From positions 310,001 to 374,000 of the forward strand of contig NZ_CABVQK010000006.1 of assembly GCF_902499335.1 (NCBI RefSeq): a stretch of DNA of 64,000 bases, read 5' to 3'. Under the pieces are notes generated by a model. That model did not search any database, was not told the DNA's origin, and was given only the letters and a program-made list of their open reading frames with translations. Each line of letters starts with the position of its first letter. The first letter of the stretch is position 1. Both the position numbers and the translations under genes were made by a program. Origin of the DNA: Burkholderia lata (GTDB lineage Bacteria; Pseudomonadota; Gammaproteobacteria; Burkholderiales; Burkholderiaceae). Shown here piece after piece: positions 7,388-16,219 of this stretch.

Positions 7388-7726
7388 ATGCAGCTCGACG
7401 ACGACGCGAACGTGTGGGAATTCTTCGATGAGCGCGCCGCGATCATGACGTTCGACGGCGGGCTATCGCGACACGATGCTGATTTTCGCGCGATGGTCCG
7501 CACGCGCCTTTACTTCGAGCCACGCGGTATCGCCATGCCGACGGGCGGCTATTTCTCGTGCTACTGGAACAGCGAATTCGGGTGGAACGACAGCACCGGA
7601 ACCGCCGTGACGTTTCCGTGCGCCGTCGTCCTGCTTTCCATGTGGTACGCGGCACAAGTCGAGGCCGACCGGGCCGGGCGATGCTACACGTGGCTGTTAC
7701 GGCCCCCTGCTGATCGGCATTGGTAG
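7388..7726 (+). CDS. SOS-regulated small phage protein
   Basis: 112 residues from ATG 7388, 15 bases after the LexA box. The motif FFDERAAIMTFDGGLSRHDAD (about residues 11-31) resembles a segment common in small proteins and primases of plasmids and integrative elements; the rest is unassigned. An SOS promoter on a temperate-phage gene is typical of induction genes such as Tum of phage 186, so an antirepressor-like or SOS-response role is plausible. After about 7690 a different frame (PLLIGIGRNPHRIIR ...) stays open to a stop at 7804 and looks coding, so a frameshift near the 3' end is possible. Ribosome site is weak. Confidence 0.55.
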   Translation: MQLDDDANVWEFFDERAAIMTFDGGLSRHDADFRAMVRTRLYFEPRGIAMPTGGYFSCYWNSEFGWNDSTGTAVTFPCAVVLLSMWYAAQVEADRAGRCYTWLLRPPADRHW

Positions 7727-7828
7727 AAATCCCCATCGAATCATCCGAACAATACTGACAGAGGCTGACGCGCTGCGCGCCGAAGTCGCATTTTCTAAGG
7801 GCTGAACTGATGCGATGCACTTCAACAG

Positions 7829-7856
7829 AAAAGCCCGCGCATGCGGGTATTTTTCT
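7829..7856. terminator. Bidirectional terminator between convergent genes
   Basis: Stem CCCGC (7834-7838), loop GCAT and stem GCGGG (7843-7847) are followed by TATTTTTC on the plus strand. AAAA just before the stem gives a T-run on the minus strand. It lies between the SOS gene and the end of the patatin gene. Confidence 0.7.
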
Positions 7857-7863
7857 AGGTTCG

Positions 7864-9009
7864 TTATAAATTCCGGTCGATATCGCTTGCCGATACCGTT
7901 GGCGTCGCACAATCAGGGCTCTTCAAACTTGTGAGTAATCCATATTGGCGTTCGATGTCCTGCGCAAGAGCGTATCCGTGGCCCGCAATCGCATCAAAAA
8001 TCTCAACCTTCATTCGTGAGAGATTCGTCGGGAAACCGCGTGCGAGTTTTGCATTTTCTTGGTCTCCACCTTGAATCTTCCTCGCAATGTAGGTGTAGGC
8101 GCCAGCGTTGCTTGATCGTTCGAGGTAGTTAACAAACGAACGCACCCGCAATGTCCGCGACTGCTCCGACATGATGTCGGCGAGGCGCTTCGCCCGAAAC
8201 AAGCTAAAGAAGGATGCTCGCCCATCGGCAAGTGGGGCTCCTGCATCTGAAACGTAAATGACGGTTCCAGCGATTTTTGGCTGCTGTTTGCCGACATCGA
8301 AATACGGCTCTAGCCCCAGATTGTCGTAGACGCCTCCATCATAAAGATGAAGGTTCCTAAAGGGCAACGTGACAGGTTCAGGTGGTTTGCTGGCATCCCA
8401 TTCCTTACGACGCATCCATGAGAATGCTCTAGTCTTGAGGGAGAGCGGACCGATCAATCCTGGAAAAGCTGCCGACACCGCCATAGCATTCGCTAGTGCG
8501 AATTCTCCGCCGTAAGCGTACCCGGATTTCCAATCTCCGATGGAGTCGCGCTTAAACCGAAACCGTCGCCCAGTCTCCGCTGTAGTCCCGTTGATCGACC
8601 ACTCCGGACGCATTGGTAAGTCTTTGAGGCAATGTGTGACGCCCCAGCCTCGTAGGGATTTGGCGATCAGGTTCGCACGAGACAATATATAGCGCCAGTT
8701 GTGCGGAATCACCAGTTTGCATATCGCGTCGAAGGCGAGGCTACGTCGACTCATCTGCATACGAAGCGGCTCGTACACCTGTTCAATGAAGCCTGCGGAC
8801 GACGGCCAATTCATGTTGCACTGGCTAAATATGAGGCCCACGAGCAAGCTGCCGCCGGAGACAGTCGAAACTCGCGAAACGCGCTCCAACACACCCTGCT
8901 CTGCCAAGTACCGCAGCACACCGAGATGGAACGCCATTGCGCGCGCGCCCCCACCTGATAGTGCCAACGCGATTTCAAGTTGATCGGGCGTGAGGCGACT
9001 ACTGTTCAT
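7864..9009 (-). CDS. Patatin-like phospholipase
   Basis: 381 residues from ATG 9009. The patatin core is clear: oxyanion-hole GGGAR (19-23), nucleophile Ser51 in STVSGGS, and catalytic Asp224 in LYDGGVYDNLG. The enzyme should cleave acyl chains from lipids. No signal peptide is present, so it acts from the cytoplasm, probably on the inner membrane. It follows the MBL-fold gene by 29 bases and lies between gene D and the left prophage end, a usual cargo site of P2-like phages. Patatin enzymes are known effectors in anti-phage systems such as CBASS, but no nucleotidyltransferase is nearby. A defence or superinfection-exclusion role is inference. Confidence 0.8.
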   Translation of the reverse strand: MNSSRLTPDQLEIALALSGGGARAMAFHLGVLRYLAEQGVLERVSRVSTVSGGSLLVGLIFSQCNMNWPSSAGFIEQVYEPLRMQMSRRSLAFDAICKLVIPHNWRYILSRANLIAKSLRGWGVTHCLKDLPMRPEWSINGTTAETGRRFRFKRDSIGDWKSGYAYGGEFALANAMAVSAAFPGLIGPLSLKTRAFSWMRRKEWDASKPPEPVTLPFRNLHLYDGGVYDNLGLEPYFDVGKQQPKIAGTVIYVSDAGAPLADGRASFFSLFRAKRLADIMSEQSRTLRVRSFVNYLERSSNAGAYTYIARKIQGGDQENAKLARGFPTNLSRMKVEIFDAIAGHGYALAQDIERQYGLLTSLKSPDCATPTVSASDIDRNL

Positions 9010-9038
9010 ACGCTACCCCGGCGAGCATTACATCTAAC

Positions 9039-9947
9039 TTAAGAGTCGAGCGTGTATTCCGTTTCTACGTCGAGACTACCGATGTAGTTGGAAAAGCTGG
9101 CCATCGATTCGTCATTGAGGTTGCTCGGCCCACTGTATTTCGGATTGGAAACGTAAAAGTGCACTTTACCTTCCACGCATTCCATGGTGATGTCGCCGGC
9201 ACTGTTCTGGGTGATTGTCTGGTAGCCCGTGTAGTAGTGCAAATACCGTGACGGGGCTTCACCGATCACGATGATCTGCGGATCCAGCTTCTCAAGCCAC
9301 GAGTCAGGAATTTTCCCTGAATCACGACCATGATGTGAAGCGAAAACGATTGTGGTTTTTTCCAGTTTGATGTGATTCTCGATCTTTTTCATGAATTCCG
9401 TTTCGAGGTCACCCAGCCACATCACTTTTACTCCGTTTTCAAGCGAGTATCGAATGACGGCCGACGTATTGTTATATGACTCGCCTGCTTCGCAGTTTTC
9501 CAGCGCTTCTTTAAAATCAGAATTATTAATATCCGGCCAAAGAACACTGATACCAGACGAGCCGCGCGTATCGTCGTCATCGTTCATCCATTTTCGCTTG
9601 CAGCCTTTATAGATGTAGAACGCCTTATTGGTATCGTCTCGAAGCTCGCAATAGCGTATAAAGGAGTCCGAATCCGTATCTTTTGTGGCCTGATTCTTGA
9701 CGACATAGAAATTCGCGATGGCCATTTCATCATCGAGCATTTCTATACCCCCAAAGTGATCCTGATCTGGATGGGTACAAATGAAGCGAGTTATGCCCTT
9801 GCTGGCCGACTCTTGTTTCAGCTCGGCGATAATTGCGTCCTTGTTCTCATCAGTGAGATTGCAGTCGATAATTGTAAAGTTATCGCTGTTGTGCTTGATG
9901 TAGAACATGTCGCCGTTTCCAACGGAAAAGCTCTTGACGATAGACAT
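9039..9947 (-). CDS. Metallo-beta-lactamase-fold hydrolase, ComEC-like
   Basis: 302 residues. The start MSIVKSFSVGNGDMF is followed by the metal site THPDQDHFGG (His59, Asp61, Asp63, His64), then WLGDLE and FASHHGRDSG further on. This matches the ComEC/Rec2-type metallo-beta-lactamase branch, whose members cleave phosphoesters, often in nucleic acids or nucleotides. No signal peptide or membrane segment is present. Composition is more AT-rich than the adjacent tail genes, suggesting independent arrival. It is the upstream member of a two-gene unit with the patatin. The MBL protein could regulate or sense for the lipase; nothing in the sequence shows which. Confidence 0.75.
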   Translation of the reverse strand: MSIVKSFSVGNGDMFYIKHNSDNFTIIDCNLTDENKDAIIAELKQESASKGITRFICTHPDQDHFGGIEMLDDEMAIANFYVVKNQATKDTDSDSFIRYCELRDDTNKAFYIYKGCKRKWMNDDDDTRGSSGISVLWPDINNSDFKEALENCEAGESYNNTSAVIRYSLENGVKVMWLGDLETEFMKKIENHIKLEKTTIVFASHHGRDSGKIPDSWLEKLDPQIIVIGEAPSRYLHYYTGYQTITQNSAGDITMECVEGKVHFYVSNPKYSGPSNLNDESMASFSNYIGSLDVETEYTLDS

Positions 9948-10289
9948 GTGGAACCCCGGTGCAGATGCTAGGTCTTGTTATCGAGCGGCGACACGAAATC
10001 GGAGAGACACCGCTCCCAAGAGCTGTGCTCCATCAAGTCATGTCTCCGCTACCAGCGATCTGAATTTAGCGCCGCGCAGTGTCTCCTTTTGTGGGGGCTG
10101 CTGCGGATCGATTATCCCTCTCGTGCAGAGGTGCTAATACTGTATGTGGGGTTCCGTCAGCGGTCAATGCACTATATGGGGAAATTTCGCAACTTTCAGT
10201 GCAGCGGGATTGATAATTGCTGTTGTGCCTCGTTTGCAAACGTGCTAGCCGAATCCGGCGGCGCTGCCGTCAATCCGGACAGGTTGTAC
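9948..10289. other. Intergenic stretch between cargo pair and gene D
   Basis: No coding frame is convincing and no RNA gene is recognised. It must hold the promoter of the MBL/patatin pair and probably the end of the late tail transcript, but no clear terminator or promoter could be assigned by eye. Confidence 0.35.
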
Positions 10290-11378
10290 CTACTGCGATT
10301 TCCCTCCCTTCCGAAAGTGTGTCCGGTGCCGACTCGTCGTCGGATCGTCGCGCATCTCCATTTCAAGCGACGTAGTGAACCCGCCATTTCCGTCCAGGCG
10401 GGACGTTACCCGCTTCACGAGCCACGGCGTCTCGTCTATGTCGGGCTTGAACCCCTTCGCGGTTGCGGGCATTTCCGGGTATACATCGGCACGGCCGAGT
10501 GCCAGCGAAATGTCGAACGTCGCCTGCCCGCGCTGCGTGCGCGTGTACTCCGCTTTCGCGGCGGCCGTTGCTTCCGCCTGCGTCGCGTAGGTTTCTGGCA
10601 ATAGCTTCACGCTGCTGCCGTTGTCGCCGCCGACCGTGACCGACTGCGCACGCCCCTTCTTCGATGAGTGCCAGCGCGCGCGAACGGACGAATAGCTTTC
10701 GCGCTGCGACACGTGATAGCGATACGAATCGCCGCTCGATCGCCGAATCTGAATCGTCGGCAACGGCTTACCGCTCGCGGTCGCACCCGCACCGATCGGC
10801 AGGAACAACAGCCGCCCGTCCTTCACGGTCATAACGGCGTCGTACCGCTTCGCGAGGCGTGTCAAAAATGACAGGTCGCTTTCGCCCGTTTGGTCGATGT
10901 GATCGATCTTGATTTTACCGAGCGCTTCGCCGACAACCGGCGTCATTTTGTGGCGCACCGCGACCGCCTTCACAATCGCGCTGATGGTCTGCGCGTGCCA
11001 ACTTTTATCCCGGCGTTCGTGCATGGCTCCCGTCATGGATGCCGATCGCGCGCTTATCGTGATCTGATCCGGCGCGCCGTGGAATTCGACTTCATCGACC
11101 GTAAAACTGCCCTTGTCGACCAACGGTTGACCGACCCACCCGAGCATCAGTTTTATCGTGACGCCGCGCTTTGGTATCGCCAGATCGCCGCGCGTGTCGT
11201 CCAGCACGAGATCGAGTCTATCGGCCTCGTCCGCGCGGGATTCACTCAGCGTCAGATAGATCAGATACGGGGCGATGCTGCGGGAAATGTCGCGCCCATC
11301 CAGCGTAATCCAGTAATCGCATTGCGGCACGATGCGGCCCGCATCCGCCGATTTCTCGCGTGTCGGTCTTGTCGACAT
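10290..11378 (-). CDS. D: P2 gpD-like late control/baseplate hub protein
   Basis: 362 residues. The start (CDYWITLDGRDISRSIAPYL) and the middle (HIDQTGESDLSFLTRLAKRYDA) are characteristic of the P2 gpD family, which forms the tail hub and was named for its effect on late expression. It overlaps the end of gene U by one base at 11378, as expected for translational coupling in the tail operon. It is the last gene of the tail module. Length fits the family. Confidence 0.9.
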   Translation of the reverse strand: MSTRPTREKSADAGRIVPQCDYWITLDGRDISRSIAPYLIYLTLSESRADEADRLDLVLDDTRGDLAIPKRGVTIKLMLGWVGQPLVDKGSFTVDEVEFHGAPDQITISARSASMTGAMHERRDKSWHAQTISAIVKAVAVRHKMTPVVGEALGKIKIDHIDQTGESDLSFLTRLAKRYDAVMTVKDGRLLFLPIGAGATASGKPLPTIQIRRSSGDSYRYHVSQRESYSSVRARWHSSKKGRAQSVTVGGDNGSSVKLLPETYATQAEATAAAKAEYTRTQRGQATFDISLALGRADVYPEMPATAKGFKPDIDETPWLVKRVTSRLDGNGGFTTSLEMEMRDDPTTSRHRTHFRKGGKSQ

Positions 11379-11896
11379 TATTTCCCCTTCTTCGCACGCT
11401 TCGCTTTGCCCGTCTTGATGTACGGCGGCGCTTCCGACATTGGCGCGTTGTCGACCTTCCCGTTCGCTGGTGCCGCTTTCTCGTTCTGCGATCCACCGTC
11501 GACGGTCGCGCCCAACGCGTTGTTGTCGGCGACCTTCAACGTCAACTCGAATTCGATTTTCAACGCGACGCCAAGGACGTTGAAGTACGAGTGTGTTTCG
11601 TTCAATTCCTCCACGGTGAACGCACCGTAGATGCGCCCCGTGCCATCGACCAACACATTCGCGTCACCCACGTCTGCCATCGATTCGAGAATATCGAGCG
11701 AAAGCGGCGTGCCGATTTCGCCGGTCGCAATCATTCCCTCAATCCTGATCGTGTCCTCACCCTGCCCGACGTATTGAGTGCTATCGCGCGCACCGACACG
11801 TGAATTGCTCGCGTGTTTCCACGTTCGCTGACGCTGAAACTGATGGAACGGTGCGATTTCCGTACTGAAAACGAACTGCCCGTAAGAAACCAACAT
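11378..11896 (-). CDS. U: P2 gpU-like tail protein
   Basis: 172 residues. The start MLVSYGQFVFSTEIAPFHQF with DIRIEG-like YVGQGEDTIRIEGMI is a clear gpU signature. The C-terminal 50 residues form an Ala/Lys-rich tail that is longer than in P2. gpU acts at the tail end during tube and sheath termination. It lies between the tape measure and D, the P2 order. Confidence 0.9.
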   Translation of the reverse strand: MLVSYGQFVFSTEIAPFHQFQRQRTWKHASNSRVGARDSTQYVGQGEDTIRIEGMIATGEIGTPLSLDILESMADVGDANVLVDGTGRIYGAFTVEELNETHSYFNVLGVALKIEFELTLKVADNNALGATVDGGSQNEKAAPANGKVDNAPMSEAPPYIKTGKAKRAKKGK

Positions 11897-11905
11897 TGCG
11901 CACCC

Positions 11906-14900
11906 TCACCCGATATCCGAAAGACTCGACCCACCGCGTCGACGGCGTTCACGCTCGGCGTCCTGCAGCGCTTGACGCACCGCCGCCTTGATATCGTCGG
12001 CGTTACCAGACGGTGCGGTGATGTTGAACGTGTAGTGATGCACGCTAGGCTCGCTCCCGCCACCTTGACGACCGCTCCCGGCCGACGCTGTCGACGCTGC
12101 GAGCGGCCCGCGCTGATCGATCAGCGGTCGATATTGCTCGGCCCGAACCGGGCTCTGCATGGGCTCCATAGACGCGGCCAGTGCAGCCCCCGTGCCAGTC
12201 GCTGCGCCGAACGTGACAGCGGCGACGCCTGCGAGTCGCGCGGCCGACGATGCAACACGCACCCGCTCACCGTCGATCCCGTTCGCGGCCCCCTGCCCGA
12301 TGAACCCGCCCAGCTCACCGAATACGCGGCTAGGGCTGTGAATGCCAAGCTTTTCCTTGAACCACGCGACCGTCGAACTCGCAACGTTCGTGATCGCATC
12401 CTTGACCGATTTCAGCCCGTTCGTGATGCCATTGACCAAGCCTTGCATCATGTTCGCGCCGAAGTCTACGAACTGCTTCGACGCTTCCGCTGCCGTCACG
12501 ATCAACCCGCCGAGCCACTTGCCGAACTCCTTCCCGCTCGACGACGCCTTATCGAGACTTTCTTTCGTCGTATCCACCGGCCCGAAAAGTTTCTTGAACC
12601 AGTCCCACGCAACCTGCACTTTTTCCAGCAGCCAATCCCACACCGGCTTCAACGGTGCGAACAGTTCCCCGAGCGACGCAAACAGCCCGGAGAAAATGCC
12701 GCTCAACGGCGCTAACCCCTCTTTCAGACCTTCCCAGAATCCCGAGAAAAACGCCTTGATCGGCTCCCAATATCGAACGATCAGCAGCGCCGCGAGCGCG
12801 ATAGCCGTGATCGCGATCCCGATCGGGTTCGTAAGCGCCAGCCGACCAACGAACAGCAGCGTCTGGCCGAGTCCAGCGAGCGCACCGGCTACGCCAGCGA
12901 TCGCCCCGCGCGCCCCACCCTTCACGAGGCTGAAGCCACCGCGCACGGCGTCGCCGGCGACGCCCCGCACTCCGCGGCTTGCGACGTACCGGCCCGCGCT
13001 CACAACGCGCGAGGTGATCGCGGCCCGCTTCGCAGCGGCGGCACGCCCCAACTCGGCAATGTATTCACGCGTTGCGCTCGTGCCACGCTTCACGCTCGCG
13101 ACCGCATCCACGCCCCACTTCTTCGACGCGTCACGTGCAGCACGGTAAGCGGCCGGGATACGCGTGGACACGGTACGCGCGAAGTTGCGCGGCGATGATG
13201 CGTCCCATGCGGCCGACAGCGCGAATCGCAAACGCGACGCCGTTTTGGTCGCGGCTCCGCCTGCGGAACTGAACACCTTCGTGACCTTCGAGAACCGCCC
13301 GAGCGCGCCCGAGCCGACGTTAATCCCGCCGACCGCTGCCTTGCTTTCGACGCCGAGCATGCGCAGGCCGAATCGCACCATTGCGAGGGGGCCAATGATC
13401 GCCGCAAGCCCGATCATGAGCGTTCCGCCGACACCGAGAATTACGCCGAGCGCCGCCAGCGCGACGAGCGCAATGCGGGTCGCTTCGCCGTGCTGGCGCG
13501 TGAACTCCGTCACCCGCGACAGCAGCTTGGAAGTCAGTTCGAGCCCCCGGTTGTACAGCGGCAGGATTTTTTCGCCCAACTCGGCTTCGAGCGTCGCGCG
13601 CTTCGCGAGCGCGTCCATTTCCTTGCCGTAGGCGATGTTCGTGCCTTCGTTGTAAAGCGCGTCGACCCCGAACGCCTTCGGCGCGTTCTCGCGGTGCTTC
13701 ATGATGTTCGCGCGCTCGAGAAACAGCGATGCGAAAAAGTCGCCACCCTTGCGCGACGAAAAAAGATGGCCGATTTTCGACACGACCTGCATATCCGTCA
13801 GATTTCCCTTCGGGTTAATCTTCGGGATGATTTCCTTCATCAGGTATTCGAACGGATCGGTCTTGTATAGCTCGATCTGGTTGAGTGCTTCGGGCAGAAT
13901 CTTCGTGACGTGCCCCGTTTTCCCGTATTTGACCGACTTCTTATTGATCAGTCCGGCCTTCACCAGCTCTTCGCCCGACTGCTGCGTCGTGCGACCTTGC
14001 GCCCAGTTCGTATAGGCACTCATCAGGCCCGTACCGGCACGGAACCCGCCCATTTCCTGCATCGTGTGCAGCAGGCCGAAATAGAACGCGTTGTCGCCCA
14101 ACTGTTTGGCGGCGATGCCGCCCGTCTTGATCGCGTTCAAGAAATCTTCTGGCTTCACCGTGCCGCCCGACGCAACATAGGCTTTCGTCGCGTTGTCTAC
14201 GGCCTGCTTGAACGCCTCCGGGCTCTTGAGCGACCCACGCAATTCCGTCGTCTTGACGAGGTCCATCAGCATGTTTTCGGCGACCTCGCCGTGCCCCTCG
14301 CCATACCCGCGCCGGGCCATCACGGATTCGATGCCAACTTTCATCTTGGCGAGCAGCGGGGCCATTTCTTCCGCGTGGTGCATGTCCCGCGTGATGGTGT
14401 ACGTCTCTTTGAGCAGTTTGAGCTTGTCGAGCTTGCTCAAACCCTTCACGTCGATGCCGTCCGCGAACTTGGTTGCCTCACCGAGTTTCGTTTCTCCGAC
14501 GCCGAGCGCGCGAAACTGCGACACCTGCTGTTCGTATTCCTTGGCCTCGTTCAGCGCGTGACCCATGCCGCCGAGCACCCGACCGCCAACCGTGCGCGTC
14601 GCGTATCCGGCGACAGCCATCCCGGCCGCGAACGTCTGTGTTTTCTGCAACTGTTCACGCGCGGGCGCGAGCGCTGCTTTACGAGCTTGCACTGATTGCA
14701 GCTTGCGGCCTTGATCCGAAAGAGCACCGTTCGTGCGCGCGATGCTCGCATGCAGCGCGCGCTCGTATTCTGTGAGCGTCTGCGTTCCCCTCCCGGCTTG
14801 CTGCATCCGGCTGTTCAATTCGCCCAGGCGGTCGCGCTGGCGGGCCTGCTGCGCCGTCAGCGACACGACTGCCGCCGACGCGCGCCGCAATGAATTCTGC

Positions 14901-15178
14901 ATGCGGACCGTCGGTTCTTTGGTATCCCGGATTTTGGCGGTCAGGTCAGCGACACCCGCGCGCGCTTCTTTCAGCTTCGTTGCGGTGCGCCCCATTTCCG
15001 CGCGCAGGGACTTCACCGCATCGACCGTCCGCTTCTGATTCTGGAGTTGCGACAGCTTCTGTTGGAGAGTGCCCAACTCCTTCGACGCGGCCCGGCTACC
15101 GCCGATGATCTTCTTCAGCGGCGCGGTGATTTTCTCCACCATGCCGAATACGACACGCAGTTTCAGTTCGTTGTTCAT
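11906..15178 (-). CDS. T: Tail tape measure protein, P2 gpT-like
   Basis: 1090 residues from ATG 15178, which overlaps the stop of the E' frame (ATGA). The longer frame from 15214 would start inside E'. The first 200 residues are coiled coil (repeated Lys/Glu/Gln heptads). A TP901-type tape measure core follows, with several hydrophobic segments at about residues 570-620 and 780-860. The last third contains amphipathic repeats and the HSPSRVFGELGGFIGQG segment typical of phage tape measures. The length sets the tail length. The conserved P2 position between E/E' and U supports the call. Confidence 0.9.
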   Translation of the reverse strand: MNNELKLRVVFGMVEKITAPLKKIIGGSRAASKELGTLQQKLSQLQNQKRTVDAVKSLRAEMGRTATKLKEARAGVADLTAKIRDTKEPTVRMQNSLRRASAAVVSLTAQQARQRDRLGELNSRMQQAGRGTQTLTEYERALHASIARTNGALSDQGRKLQSVQARKAALAPAREQLQKTQTFAAGMAVAGYATRTVGGRVLGGMGHALNEAKEYEQQVSQFRALGVGETKLGEATKFADGIDVKGLSKLDKLKLLKETYTITRDMHHAEEMAPLLAKMKVGIESVMARRGYGEGHGEVAENMLMDLVKTTELRGSLKSPEAFKQAVDNATKAYVASGGTVKPEDFLNAIKTGGIAAKQLGDNAFYFGLLHTMQEMGGFRAGTGLMSAYTNWAQGRTTQQSGEELVKAGLINKKSVKYGKTGHVTKILPEALNQIELYKTDPFEYLMKEIIPKINPKGNLTDMQVVSKIGHLFSSRKGGDFFASLFLERANIMKHRENAPKAFGVDALYNEGTNIAYGKEMDALAKRATLEAELGEKILPLYNRGLELTSKLLSRVTEFTRQHGEATRIALVALAALGVILGVGGTLMIGLAAIIGPLAMVRFGLRMLGVESKAAVGGINVGSGALGRFSKVTKVFSSAGGAATKTASRLRFALSAAWDASSPRNFARTVSTRIPAAYRAARDASKKWGVDAVASVKRGTSATREYIAELGRAAAAKRAAITSRVVSAGRYVASRGVRGVAGDAVRGGFSLVKGGARGAIAGVAGALAGLGQTLLFVGRLALTNPIGIAITAIALAALLIVRYWEPIKAFFSGFWEGLKEGLAPLSGIFSGLFASLGELFAPLKPVWDWLLEKVQVAWDWFKKLFGPVDTTKESLDKASSSGKEFGKWLGGLIVTAAEASKQFVDFGANMMQGLVNGITNGLKSVKDAITNVASSTVAWFKEKLGIHSPSRVFGELGGFIGQGAANGIDGERVRVASSAARLAGVAAVTFGAATGTGAALAASMEPMQSPVRAEQYRPLIDQRGPLAASTASAGSGRQGGGSEPSVHHYTFNITAPSGNADDIKAAVRQALQDAERERRRRGGSSLSDIG

Positions 15179-15288
15179 TGCTTTTCGTATCGTTCGCGCG
15201 CGCGCTCGCGCCAATCCATCAGTTCAGAAACGGACATGCTGTCCATGACGGACGGCGGCCAGTGAAACACCAGCGCCACGTCCGCCAT
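15175..15288 (-). CDS. E' extension of the tail assembly protein (GpE family), read by -1 frameshift
   Basis: An overlooked small frame encodes a GpE-family protein (MADVALVFHWPPSVMDSMSV...). It can begin at ATG 15288. More likely it is read by ribosomes slipping from gene E: the frame is open back to the T-run at 15342-15348 in the -1 register. The fusion would be 143 residues. The stop TGA 15177-15175 overlaps the tape measure ATG. The product is a tail assembly chaperone that coats the tape measure. Confidence 0.75.
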   Translation of the reverse strand: MADVALVFHWPPSVMDSMSVSELMDWRERARERYEKQ

Positions 15289-15299
15289 GGCGTCCTCGA

Positions 15300-15605
15300 T
15301 TACAGGCGGGAATCCATGCTTTCCCGCATAGCCTTCGTCAGAAAAAAACCGCTCATAACGCCCCCGATTTGCAGCAGGTCGGCCGGGTCGAGCTGTGCCA
15401 CTTCGATTTCGTTCAGCGTCGGGGTTGTGATGCGGGGAATCACCTTCTGCAGCGCGGTCACGTCGAGATTCACCAGTTCCGTGAGCGACACGCCGCGCAG
15501 TTCACCAGCCATCGGCTTACGCAGCGTCACGGCCGTGATTTCGGTGTCGCCGCGCTGAATCGGTTGATCGAGAGTGATCGTGTTGTCGGTTGCCTTCGCT
15601 TTCAT
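15300..15605 (-). CDS. E: Tail assembly chaperone gpE
   Basis: 101 residues; start MKAKATDNTITLDQPIQRGD. The protein matches the P2-like gpE (phage tail assembly) family by content and by position between the tail tube and tape measure genes. Near the 3' end, seven T residues (minus strand, 15348-15342) form GGT-TTT-TTT-C, a slippery site at which a fraction of ribosomes should move to -1 and make E+E'. Confidence 0.85.
   Translation of the reverse strand: MKAKATDNTITLDQPIQRGDTEITAVTLRKPMAGELRGVSLTELVNLDVTALQKVIPRITTPTLNEIEVAQLDPADLLQIGGVMSGFFLTKAMRESMDSRL
15342..15348 (-). promoter_or_regulatory. Slippery site for E/E' -1 frameshift
   Basis: Seven consecutive T residues on the coding strand lie in register GGT TTT TTT CTG. 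Shifting back one base reads TCT and stays open through E' to the stop at 15175. P2-like phages are known to use a T-run for this purpose. It fuses 88 codons of E to about 55 of E'. Confidence 0.7.
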
Positions 15606-15662
15606 TTCGTTCGTTCCTTCGAGAATAGGTTGAGCGGCCCGGATCAGTCGGGCCGAGTGGAA

Positions 15663-16178
15663 TTAGATGCCGATGATCTTGCGCACGTCGGCGAGCGAAT
15701 CGATACCGCCGATGTTCAGGATCGAGTTGAGCACGTCGATTTCGATTTCGGTGCTCCCGTTGATCGACAGCTTGTAGTACGCCAGCGGCATCGTGACCTT
15801 CACCGTCGTGTCGTCGCCGGGCTTCGCGGTGCCGAAATCCAGTTCTTTGAAGCGGCCACGCACGACGATTTCGACGGCCATCCACTGTTCGGACGTTTCG
15901 TCCTGATACGCGCCAGCGAAGCGCAGCATCACACCATCGGCCGTGCTTTTTCCGTACTGGCGCAGCATGTCGCGCTCGATGCCACCGAGCGTCCATTCGA
16001 TTTCCATCGCCTCCTGACCTAAATCGATCTGAATCGGCCCCGGCATGCCGCCGCCGCGATACTCCTCCATCTTGCGCGACAGCTTCGGCAGCGTCAGTTC
16101 AGGCGTCTTGTGCAGGTACGACGTACCGTTGAGAAACACATTGAAGTGTTTCAGCTTGTTGGGCATCCCCATGTTCAT
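15663..16178 (-). CDS. FII: Major tail tube protein, P2 gpFII-like
   Basis: About 170 residues. The start MGMPNKLKHFNVFLNG, the segment GGGMPGPIQIDLGQEAMEIEWTLGG and the strand-rich end are diagnostic of P2 gpFII, which polymerises into the inner tail tube. ATG 16178 lies directly after GGGAGG; the second ATG at 16172 has better spacing and may be the real start. The gene is next to the sheath gene as expected. Confidence 0.9.
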   Translation of the reverse strand: MNMGMPNKLKHFNVFLNGTSYLHKTPELTLPKLSRKMEEYRGGGMPGPIQIDLGQEAMEIEWTLGGIERDMLRQYGKSTADGVMLRFAGAYQDETSEQWMAVEIVVRGRFKELDFGTAKPGDDTTVKVTMPLAYYKLSINGSTEIEIDVLNSILNIGGIDSLADVRKIIGI

Positions 16179-16219
16179 TTCCTCCCTTCAATCGTGCGCG
16201 GCCGTCGCCGCGCGACGTG

